Source: JALSNL01 sp036479585
GTDB lineage: Bacteria > Bacteroidota > Ignavibacteria > Ignavibacteriales > Melioribacteraceae
Direction of reading: 5' to 3'
Length of the DNA stretch: 64,000 nt
Assembly (NCBI GenBank): GCA_965224785.1
Contig: OZ245062.1
Location: 1,860,001 to 1,924,000 of the forward strand
The position numbers were made by a program, and so were the translations under genes. The notes beneath the pieces were generated by a model. The model worked only from the letters and a program-made list of their open reading frames with translations, was not told the origin of the DNA and made no database searches. Shown one piece after another: positions 37,095 through 45,551 of the stretch; the first letter of the stretch is position 1; every line of letters starts with the position of its first letter.

Positions 37095-38426
37095 ATGATA
37101 TCAAATAATAAAAAGAAACAAGTCTATTTAGTAATTCTATTTAGCTTATTTTTTTCATTTTCTATATTGTCCCAACCTAAATATTGTATTTTAAAAGCTG
37201 ATGATTTTACTTATAGTGCCTCTCAATCTCTTGGTATTGATTCAGTTTATTTAAAGTACATCAATTACATAAAGCAAAAAGGTATTGTCTCCGGATTAGG
37301 AATTATTGCTAAAAATTGGGATAGAGAAGATAGCCTCAGAAGTGACCATAGACCTTTTATTGATCAATTGAAAGAATCTAGAAAATTTGAATTTTGGAAT
37401 CACGGTTATATTCACTCCCCTACTGAATTTCAAGGAGCATCCTATGATTCTCAGTTTGCAAACATGAAAAAATCTCAAGATGTAATAAAGAAAAATTTGG
37501 ATGTAACAATGCACACATTTGCTGCTGGTTGGAATAATTCTGACATTACAACCTCGGCAGTTCTTTATAATATTGAAGAATTGAAATTTTGGATGAATAG
37601 AGATGGATTGCCTGCAGCACCTGGAGTATTAGTAGTCTCCGAAAGGTCAACTATCGAATGGATAATTGATGGTCGTAGAACTCCGAGTATCAAAAACTTT
37701 AAGGACGGTTGGAAAAACAGTTACTCTAAAAAACAAATTCTGATATGCCAGCTTCATCCGCATCGGTATGATAATGAAGCTTTTGTGCAACTTGATTCAA
37801 CTATTAGTTTTTTACTCTCCAAAAATGTAGAGTTTATTCTTCCGTATGATTATTATCTAATAAAAGCTAACGGTCTTATTGTAGATGCTGGCCCAGACAC
37901 AACCATAGGTTGTAGCCCTGAAACAATTATTATTGGAAGTAACAACACATCTGTTGATGCAAATTCTTATGGGTGGACAACTAATAATGGTCACATTGTT
38001 TCTGGTGCGAAAGAAAAAATAGCAACTATAGATAAACCAGGGACTTATAAATTAACTGTAAAAAGAACTGGAAGTATTACAATTACAGATGCCGTAATAG
38101 TTGCAACTAATTGTATAACATCTATTGAGGAAGAAGAGAATTTACTTAGAGATTTTTCAATGTCAATTTATCCAAATCCGTTTAACCCAACAACTACAGT
38201 TAGTTTTACAATCCCTAATGATAGCAAGGTTAAAATAGATATTTATAATTCTTTAGGGCAAAAAGTTTCTGAATTATTAAATGGAAATAAAAATAGTGGC
38301 GTCCACTTATTAAAATGGAATGGAATAGGATTTAGTAGTGGGACATACTTTGCAAAAATTACTGCTATCTCTTTAGATAAAAAAGAAATTTATTCTGATG
38401 TAAAAAAACTATTACTCTTAAAGTAA
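37095..38426 (+). CDS. Polysaccharide deacetylase-like T9SS protein
   Basis: This 443-residue secreted protein has a signal peptide (about 1-27) and a NodB-like domain. The domain has an ADDF motif (D36-D37) near the start and NHGYIH with H103 and H107, matching the Asp and H-x3-H metal ligands of polysaccharide deacetylases. A later QLHPHRYDNE block (near 219-228) may supply another catalytic histidine. A PKD-like domain (about 262-340) and a T9SS tail from about 357 (IYPNPFNPTTTV) follow. The enzyme would remove acetyl groups from an N- or O-acetylated glycan. Sequence around the motifs is loose compared with chitin deacetylases, so the fold is more certain than the reaction. Confidence 0.7.
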   Translation: MISNNKKKQVYLVILFSLFFSFSILSQPKYCILKADDFTYSASQSLGIDSVYLKYINYIKQKGIVSGLGIIAKNWDREDSLRSDHRPFIDQLKESRKFEFWNHGYIHSPTEFQGASYDSQFANMKKSQDVIKKNLDVTMHTFAAGWNNSDITTSAVLYNIEELKFWMNRDGLPAAPGVLVVSERSTIEWIIDGRRTPSIKNFKDGWKNSYSKKQILICQLHPHRYDNEAFVQLDSTISFLLSKNVEFILPYDYYLIKANGLIVDAGPDTTIGCSPETIIIGSNNTSVDANSYGWTTNNGHIVSGAKEKIATIDKPGTYKLTVKRTGSITITDAVIVATNCITSIEEEENLLRDFSMSIYPNPFNPTTTVSFTIPNDSKVKIDIYNSLGQKVSELLNGNKNSGVHLLKWNGIGFSSGTYFAKITAISLDKKEIYSDVKKLLLLK

Positions 38427-38675
38427 TCTGTAATTTAATTGGGGAAATATAAATACGAAATAGTCTTAGAAAGATATACCTAAAGGTGTGGACATAGATC
38501 ACATTTAGATTTTGAAGTAAACACAAAAGATTCAGTATTGTACTATTTACAAATCTAATCATATCCGCCAAACAGATAATTTAGGTAACCATTTTTTTAA
38601 GTTTAGAATAACTAATTTGAAGCGTTAGAATTATTATTTATTAGCTTAAAAATAGAAACTACAAAAAGAGTCAAA

Positions 38676-39491
38676 ATGAAAAAAATATTTGTTATAGTAA
38701 TTATTAGCATTGGTCTTTCAATATCTTGTTCTTCAATAAATATCAAAAAAGAGAAAGAAAAATTTCATATATATTTACTGATGGGACAATCTAACATGGC
38801 AGGTCGAGGTGAAATTGAATCTCAAGATACGCTTACACATCCAAGCGTTTATGTGTTAGATAAAGATACAAATTGGGTATTAGCTAAATCTCCTTTACAT
38901 TATGATAAACCTGGAATTGCTGGTACAGGGTTAGGTTTAACATTTGGAAAATTATTAGCAGAAGAAAATCATGAAATTAAAATAGGTTTAGTTCCATTAG
39001 CAAAAGGTGGTACTAATATCGATAAATGGCGTAACGGCGAATATGATAAAAAAACAAAAAGTTACCCTTATGATGAGGCAATATCAAAAGCTAAAATGGC
39101 CTTAAACAAAGGAACTCTTAAAGGAATATTATGGCATCAAGGAGAATCTGATTCTAATTCAAAAGAAAATGTAAACAGTTACAAAAAAAAGTTTATTACA
39201 TTAATGAATTCCATAAAAACAAGTTTAGATGTATCATCAATCCCTATTATTATTGGCGAATTAGGACATTTTAACTATAAAACAAGAGAACTGTCTAAAA
39301 GCCTTAATAAAGTATTTGAAAAAATTGCGAAATCGGATGATTGTATTGGTCTAGTAAAAGCAGATGGTTTAAACCATAAAGGTGATAATCTTCATTTCAG
39401 TTCAAAAGCGTATCGTGAAATGGGTAGCAGATATGCCTCCAAAATGATAGAGTTACAATCAAAATGTTCGGTAATAAAATCAAGTAAGTAA
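38676..39491 (+). CDS. SGNH carbohydrate esterase lipoprotein (SASA/CE6-like)
   Basis: This 271-residue lipoprotein (lipobox ISC, cysteine at 18) belongs to the SGNH hydrolases related to sialate-specific acetylesterase and CE6 acetyl xylan esterase. The nucleophile is S39 in MGQSNMAGRG. The WHQGESD block (near 153-159) supplies the oxyanion Gly/Asn-type residues, and D237 with H240 (DNLHF) completes the triad. It would remove O-acetyl groups from the glycan in the periplasm or at the surface. It stands alone between two gaps of 249 and 140 bp that hold no gene and no clear promoter. It is one of four esterase-like genes in the locus. Confidence 0.85.
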   Translation: MKKIFVIVIISIGLSISCSSINIKKEKEKFHIYLLMGQSNMAGRGEIESQDTLTHPSVYVLDKDTNWVLAKSPLHYDKPGIAGTGLGLTFGKLLAEENHEIKIGLVPLAKGGTNIDKWRNGEYDKKTKSYPYDEAISKAKMALNKGTLKGILWHQGESDSNSKENVNSYKKKFITLMNSIKTSLDVSSIPIIIGELGHFNYKTRELSKSLNKVFEKIAKSDDCIGLVKADGLNHKGDNLHFSSKAYREMGSRYASKMIELQSKCSVIKSSK

Positions 39492-39631
39492 TTGTATTTT
39501 ACAAAAGAAACTAATGTACTAATTTCTATTTTCATTTATAATTTTTAGCCGTATAACTTCTGCTTCAAATAGTTTGGAGAAAAACTTTTAAGCAATTCTT
39601 AATAACTATAAATAATAATTTTATAGGTCTT

Positions 39632-41491
39632 ATGAAAAATATAATCAAATTGACAATCTTAATTTTTAGCATTTCCATTTCTACTTTTACTTATGGAATA
39701 AATAAAAAAAAGTCTAAGCCCAACGTAGTAATTGTGATGACAGATGATCAGGGTTATGGCGAACTTTCTTTCCATGGCAATCCCGTTTTGAAAACACCTC
39801 AATTGGATAAACTTGCAAAACAGAGTGTTCGGTTTACCGATTTTCATGTTGCTCCAATGTGTGCTCCTACCCGAGGTCAACTGTTAACCGGAATTGATGC
39901 AGCAAGAAACGGAACTATAAATGTAAGTAGCGGCAGAGAATTGTTGAATCCTGAGTTATCCACCATGGCTAATTTTTTTAGTCAAAATGGATATCAGACG
40001 GGCATTTTTGGAAAGTGGCATCTCGGCGCCAACTATCCTTATAGACCCGAAGACCGTGGCTTTAATGAGACGGTCTGGTTTTCCTCTTCGCACATTGGAT
40101 CAGCCTCCGATTATTGGGGCAACAATTACTTTGATGACACATATATAAAAAATGGAAACCAAAAGAAATTTAATGGTTATTGTACTGATGTCTTTTTCGA
40201 AGAAGCCATTAAATTTATGAAGAATTCCGTGAAAGAAGGTAAACCATTTTTCACATACATTCCTACTAACACTCCTCACGGTCCGTTAATTCCTAAGGAA
40301 GAAGATGTAAAAGCTATGCAAGAAGCATTTGCAGAATCTCCTCTTTCAGAAATAGATTCGAAACTTAAAAACCGATTGATTAAATACCTAGGAATGATTA
40401 GAAACATTGATTCAAACATGGGTAAACTTTTAGATTTTTTAGCAAAAAATAATCTCGAAGATAATACCATCTTCATTTTTATGACAGATAATGGTAGCAC
40501 ACACGGACCTCGATATTTTAATGCAGGAATGCGAGGTATGAAAACAGAGCTTTGGGATGGTGGACATAGAGTACCTTGTTTTATTCGCTGGCCCAATGGT
40601 GATTTTACTGAACAAAAAGATATTTCTGGTTTAACACAAGTTCAAGATATTCTACCAACACTAGTTGATCTTTGTGATTTGCAAATTTCTTCTCCTATAG
40701 ACTTTGATGGAATCAGTCTCTCCCCAGTTTTACAAGGGAACACAAAAATTAGTAATGAGAGAATGTTTGTTATCAATTATAGCCGAATGCCTTCCGGTTT
40801 CAATTACCCTTCTCTGTATGGTCAATCAATCATGAAGAAAGATGGTGCCGCAGTTCTTTGGAAGAAATGGCGTTTACTTGAAAGTCGAGAACTTTATAAT
40901 TTAGCCGATGATCCTTTGCAACAAATAAATCTTATTGATAAGTATCCAGTAGTTTATAAAAAAATGGAAAAACATCTTGATCAATGGTGGACTAAGGTAA
41001 AGGACAAAGTAAATATACCCAATCGGATTGTTATTGGTAATACAAGAGAAAACCCTTCTGTGCTTACTGCTTGTGATTGGCTTGATGTATTTGTTGACCA
41101 ACAAGGACAAATTCGAAGAGGAGTACGTAAAACCGGATTCTGGCTTTTAGATGTTGAAGAAGAAGGAGAATATGAGTTTGAACTCCGTCGCTGGCCTAAG
41201 GAGATAGATGTTCCTCTCATGGATGGACTCAAAAAAATGAATTCCAGAAGTGGAGTAGCTTTGCCCATATCGCAAGCAAGAATATATATCGATGGAGTAA
41301 ATCATTTATCATTAGCTGAAAGAAAACCTTATAAATTTGAAGGACTTACAAAAAAGGTTTCTTCTGGCGAAACTTGTGCTACTTTTACAGTTAAACTAAA
41401 ATCTGGTCCTACTACATTACATACTTGGTTTGATGACAATAAAAAGCAAGTGATTTGTAGTGCTTACTATGTTTATGTTACACGAAAATAA
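39632..41491 (+). CDS. Family S1 sulfatase with C-terminal extension
   Basis: This 619-residue sulfatase has a signal peptide (about 1-22) and the formylglycine motif C-A-P-T-R at 77-81. GKWHLG is at 127-132 and the metal pair TDN at 285-287. The catalytic region ends near residue 465. The remaining 150 residues form a beta-rich domain, opening around CDWLDVF, that I cannot name but that occurs in some S1 enzymes. It is well over the usual 450-500 residues. The extension may bind the sulfated glycan. The ribosome site is weak (ataggtctt), so translation may be modest. Confidence 0.9.
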   Translation: MKNIIKLTILIFSISISTFTYGINKKKSKPNVVIVMTDDQGYGELSFHGNPVLKTPQLDKLAKQSVRFTDFHVAPMCAPTRGQLLTGIDAARNGTINVSSGRELLNPELSTMANFFSQNGYQTGIFGKWHLGANYPYRPEDRGFNETVWFSSSHIGSASDYWGNNYFDDTYIKNGNQKKFNGYCTDVFFEEAIKFMKNSVKEGKPFFTYIPTNTPHGPLIPKEEDVKAMQEAFAESPLSEIDSKLKNRLIKYLGMIRNIDSNMGKLLDFLAKNNLEDNTIFIFMTDNGSTHGPRYFNAGMRGMKTELWDGGHRVPCFIRWPNGDFTEQKDISGLTQVQDILPTLVDLCDLQISSPIDFDGISLSPVLQGNTKISNERMFVINYSRMPSGFNYPSLYGQSIMKKDGAAVLWKKWRLLESRELYNLADDPLQQINLIDKYPVVYKKMEKHLDQWWTKVKDKVNIPNRIVIGNTRENPSVLTACDWLDVFVDQQGQIRRGVRKTGFWLLDVEEEGEYEFELRRWPKEIDVPLMDGLKKMNSRSGVALPISQARIYIDGVNHLSLAERKPYKFEGLTKKVSSGETCATFTVKLKSGPTTLHTWFDDNKKQVICSAYYVYVTRK

Positions 41492-41650
41492 ATAACTCAT
41501 GTAAAAGTATTCATATTCAATTACACTAATCATAGCAAATCTATATCAGATATAAAAAATAGTTTTTAGCTTTAAGCAATTAATGAAATACTAGTCTATT
41601 AGATAATATTTCAAAATGGTTTTAATGAAAATATCATAGAGGATAAATAC

Positions 41651-44086
41651 ATGAATTTAGAAGGAATTTTTTCAGTTAATATTTTTATCACGTTCTTATT
41701 ATTAGGTTGCACTCAAAACAATTCAAATCAACGTGAAATTATTAACTTAAAAAAAGATTGGAAGTTCAATAAAGGTGAAGTAGAAAATGCACAAACTACA
41801 ACCTTTAACGATTCCGAATGGGAAACTGTTAGAGTACCGCACGACTGGGCTATATATGGTCCGTTTGATAAAAACAATGATACCTATGAAACAATTGTAA
41901 CGCAAGATGGAGAGAAGATTCCAAAACTAAGAACTGGTCGTACTGGTGGCTTACCGCACGTTGGAATAGGCTGGTATCGGAAAATTTTTGATGTTCCTTC
42001 ATCAGCAAAAAACAAAAAAATATTTATTGAGTTTGATGGAGCAATGAGCCACTCCAAAATATATTTGAATGGATATTATATTGGCGAATGGCCTTTCGGT
42101 TATTCATCATTTCATTTTGAGCTTACGCAAAATATTAAGTTTGGAGAAAAAAATGTTTTAGCAGTTCGTTTAGAAAACTTTCCCAAAATGTCCCGATGGT
42201 ATCCTGGAGCTGGTATATATAGGAATGTTCGTTTAGTCTATACTTCTCAAACTCATATTACTCATTGGGGAACATACATAACTACTCCAAATATTGAAAG
42301 CGGTGATGGAACTATTAACATTAGAACAACTATTAATGGAAGTAAAGACATAAGTCTGCTTACAGAAATATATTCCCCTACTGGCGAATTAGTAAAATCT
42401 AAAACTGATAAAGTTTCAGTAGAAAAGGAAACTCTCATAAATCAAAATCTATTAATTGAAGATCCAATACTTTGGAGTATTGATAAACCGAAAAATTACA
42501 AAGTACTTTCAAAAATAATTGTTAACAATGAAGTTATTGATATTTATGAATCAAGTTTTGGATTTAGATTTTTTAACTTTACTGCTGACGATGGTTTTCA
42601 TTTAAATGATAAACGTGTACAATTACAAGGTGTTTGTATGCACCACGATTTAGGACCAATTGGAACAGCAGTAAATAAATCTGCATTAAAAAGACAATTA
42701 AGAATTTTAAAAGAAATGGGTTCTAACGCTATTCGTACTTCTCACAATCCTCCAACTCCAGAATTACTTTCTTTGTGTGACGAGATGGGAATTGTTGTTA
42801 TTGACGAAACCTTTGATGAGTGGAAAACTGCTAAAGTTATTAATGGTTATAATAACTTGTGGAATGACTGGAGAGAAAAAGATTTAAAAGCTTTAATCCA
42901 TCGTGATAGAAATCATCCATCAGTAATAATGTGGAGTATTGGGAATGAAATACCAGAACAGTATGGAAAAGAATCTTGGAAGATAGCTAAATCTCTTATT
43001 GATATTTGTCATGAGGAAGACAGCACTCGTCCAGTAACCATAGGGCTTAACACATATAAGCCAACATTAAATAATTTTGCAGAACAGTTTGACGTAAAGG
43101 GTTGGAACTATTCTCTTGATTATGCTAAAGTCCATAAAGAACATCCGGATTGGGCAATATACGCAAGTGAGACACAATCAACTGTTGTTAGTAGAGGTTA
43201 TTATGATACAGAAGCAATTCCCCGAAAACATTATCAACGTAAAGATCTACATTGTTCATCTTATTCTTTAGACTATCCTAATTGGGCAAATACACCAGAT
43301 GTAGGTTTCGCAACTTTGGATGATAACCCATTTATAGCTGGCGAATTTGTTTGGACTGGATTTGATTATTTAGGTGAACCAACTCCTTATAATATAGAGT
43401 GGCCAACAAGAAGTTCATATTTTGGCATTGTTGACCTTTGTGGTTTTCCGAAAGATATGTTTTATATGTACCAACAAAGATGGACTGATAAAGACGTACT
43501 ACATGTTTTACCTCATTGGAATTGGGAAGAAGGACAAAAAGTACCGATTCATGTATTTACAAATTATCAGTCGGCTGAACTTTTTATTAATGGAAAAAGC
43601 CAAGGAATTAAAACAAAGAATCCTAAAGAAGTTTATAGTAGATATAGACTAGTTTGGGATGAAGTCATATACGAACCTGGAACAGTAAAAGTTGTTGCAA
43701 ATGATAATGATGGTAAGACTGCCAAAGAAACTATTGTAGAAACTGCTGGTGAACCATATGCTATAAAACTAATTTCAGAAGATATTTCTGTAAAAGCTAA
43801 TGGAGAGGATTTAATATTTATAGAAGTTCAAGTTGTTGATAAAGAAGGTAGAGTTTGTCCCCTAGCGACTAACATTATTAATTTTGAAGTAGAAGGCAAT
43901 GGAAGTTTCAGAGCAGCTGGTAACGGCGATCCAACTGATGTAGAATTATTTCATTCTAGGGAAAGAAAAAGTTTTTACGGAAAATGTTTAGCCATAGTAC
44001 AAACAAGTGAGAAGGCTGGAGAGATAATACTTAATGCAACTTCTGTTAATTTAGAAAGTGCAGTTGTTAAAATAAATTCATTATAA
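41651..44086 (+). CDS. GH2 family glycoside hydrolase lipoprotein (beta-galactosidase-like)
   Basis: This 811-residue enzyme has a lipobox at C20 (LLLGC). It has the GH2 layout: jelly-roll N-domain (about 30-200), Ig-like domain (200-308), TIM barrel (about 310-600) and extra beta domains. The barrel holds SNAIRTSHNPP (358-368), the acid/base E433 in WSIGNEIPE and a probable nucleophile E507 in YASETQS. A GEFVWTGFDYLGEPTPY block (564-580) follows, as in many Bacteroidota beta-galactosidases. It is an exo-acting enzyme removing a terminal beta-linked sugar. Galactose is most likely, but beta-glucuronidase and beta-mannosidase members share these motifs. It is 15 bp from the fucosidase gene. 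Confidence 0.9.
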   Translation: MNLEGIFSVNIFITFLLLGCTQNNSNQREIINLKKDWKFNKGEVENAQTTTFNDSEWETVRVPHDWAIYGPFDKNNDTYETIVTQDGEKIPKLRTGRTGGLPHVGIGWYRKIFDVPSSAKNKKIFIEFDGAMSHSKIYLNGYYIGEWPFGYSSFHFELTQNIKFGEKNVLAVRLENFPKMSRWYPGAGIYRNVRLVYTSQTHITHWGTYITTPNIESGDGTINIRTTINGSKDISLLTEIYSPTGELVKSKTDKVSVEKETLINQNLLIEDPILWSIDKPKNYKVLSKIIVNNEVIDIYESSFGFRFFNFTADDGFHLNDKRVQLQGVCMHHDLGPIGTAVNKSALKRQLRILKEMGSNAIRTSHNPPTPELLSLCDEMGIVVIDETFDEWKTAKVINGYNNLWNDWREKDLKALIHRDRNHPSVIMWSIGNEIPEQYGKESWKIAKSLIDICHEEDSTRPVTIGLNTYKPTLNNFAEQFDVKGWNYSLDYAKVHKEHPDWAIYASETQSTVVSRGYYDTEAIPRKHYQRKDLHCSSYSLDYPNWANTPDVGFATLDDNPFIAGEFVWTGFDYLGEPTPYNIEWPTRSSYFGIVDLCGFPKDMFYMYQQRWTDKDVLHVLPHWNWEEGQKVPIHVFTNYQSAELFINGKSQGIKTKNPKEVYSRYRLVWDEVIYEPGTVKVVANDNDGKTAKETIVETAGEPYAIKLISEDISVKANGEDLIFIEVQVVDKEGRVCPLATNIINFEVEGNGSFRAAGNGDPTDVELFHSRERKSFYGKCLAIVQTSEKAGEIILNATSVNLESAVVKINSL

Positions 44087-44101
44087 AAGGACAATTAAAT
44101 T

Positions 44102-45496
44102 ATGAGTAACAATTATTCATCAAAAGTTATAAAAATAATTCTACTACTCTTAGTAATAAGTATAGTCAGCAATGCCCAAGAGCAAGCTTCTAAAGAATAT
44201 TTAGAATTATATAACGAGAAAGTAAATCGAACTGAGTGGTTCAAAGATGCTCGCTTTGGGATGTTCATACATTATGGCCCCTATGCTATACCAGCCAGAG
44301 GTGAATGGGTACAGTCTCATGAAAAAACGACTACTGAAGAATACAAAAAATATGTTGATGCTTTTCTACCAAGTAATTATAATCCAACCGAATGGGCAGC
44401 TATTGCTAAACAAGCTGGAATGAAGTATGCGGTTATGACTGCGAAACATCATGATGGATTTTGTATGTATGATAGTAAGCTAACCGATTATAAAATTACA
44501 TCCAATATTCCGGGAAGAGATTTTATAAAAGAATATCTTGAAGTTTTTAGAAAAGAAGATCTAAAAGTTGGGCTTTACTATTCGCTAATTGATTGGCATC
44601 ATAAGGATTATCCTAATGTTGGGAATCATCCTATGCGTGATAATAAATCTTGGGATAACAAAGATTATAATTGGGATAATTACTTAGAATATATGCACAA
44701 TCAAATAGAAGAACTCATGACACAATATGGAAAAATTGATATACTATGGCTTGATTATTCGTTTGGAGAATATAGTGATGAAAAATGGAAAGCAACTGAG
44801 TTAGTAAAAATGATTAAGAAACATCAACCCAATATTATTTTGAATAGCAGACTGTTAAACAATAAAGGAAATAGTTTAAAAGGTAGAGTACTTAATAAGT
44901 TTGGTGATTTTGAAACTCCAGAGATGGGAGTTCCCGAAGAACCTTTGTATGATATTTTTGGTAACTCTTTACCTTGGGAAACTTGTTTAACTTTGAATAA
45001 CAGCTGGGGCTATAACGCAAATGATAACGAATGGAAGAGTGCTAAATTAGTTATCAATACTCTTGTTGATGCAGTGAGTAAGAGTGGCAATCTGCTATTA
45101 AATGTTGGTCCCGATTCGCAAGGGAATATTCCCTTATCCTCAAAAAAAATTCTTAAAGAAGTTGGCAATTGGATGTCAAAAAATAGTACAAGTATTTATG
45201 GTTGTGAGAAATCACAAATTGAAAAACCAGATTGGGGATATTATACTCAAAAAGGAAATACAATTTTTGCTCATTGGACAAATCCTAAAATTGGTTACAT
45301 AAATGTTAAAGGATATACTAACAAAATTGAGGAAGTAACAGTTCTAAGCAATGGTCAAGAAGCTCATACTAAAACTTCCTGGTGGGGAAATAATGATGCA
45401 GATAATTTTTTCATTAATGTTAAAAAACCAATTCATCACACATTCTCACTTCCGGATAATTCAGATACAGTTTTTAAAATAATTCTAAAAAAATAA
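44102..45496 (+). CDS. GH29 family alpha-L-fucosidase
   Basis: The product hydrolyses terminal alpha-L-fucose from glycans with retention. It has 464 residues and a signal peptide ending near residue 26 (SNAQE). Characteristic GH29 blocks are RFGMFIHYGPYAIPARGEWV (51-70, with H57), AKHHDGFCMYDS (114-125, with H116-H117), GLYYSLIDWHH (157-167) and DILWLDYSFG (213-222), with D218 as the likely nucleophile. The catalytic domain ends about residue 350 and a small beta-domain follows. It is adjacent to the GH2 gene, so the two probably act on neighbouring residues. Its presence is the main sign that fucose occurs in the target. Confidence 0.93.
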   Translation: MSNNYSSKVIKIILLLLVISIVSNAQEQASKEYLELYNEKVNRTEWFKDARFGMFIHYGPYAIPARGEWVQSHEKTTTEEYKKYVDAFLPSNYNPTEWAAIAKQAGMKYAVMTAKHHDGFCMYDSKLTDYKITSNIPGRDFIKEYLEVFRKEDLKVGLYYSLIDWHHKDYPNVGNHPMRDNKSWDNKDYNWDNYLEYMHNQIEELMTQYGKIDILWLDYSFGEYSDEKWKATELVKMIKKHQPNIILNSRLLNNKGNSLKGRVLNKFGDFETPEMGVPEEPLYDIFGNSLPWETCLTLNNSWGYNANDNEWKSAKLVINTLVDAVSKSGNLLLNVGPDSQGNIPLSSKKILKEVGNWMSKNSTSIYGCEKSQIEKPDWGYYTQKGNTIFAHWTNPKIGYINVKGYTNKIEEVTVLSNGQEAHTKTSWWGNNDADNFFINVKKPIHHTFSLPDNSDTVFKIILKK

Positions 45497-45551
45497 TTTA
45501 TCTTTTATAATTTCAGTTAATAAAACACATACAAAATAATAAGGATTCATA

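Noticed and set aside
10003..38426. T9SS tails as recombining DNA repeats
   Set aside because: The tails are similar as protein but differ in DNA sequence, so they show a shared function and not recent gene conversion.
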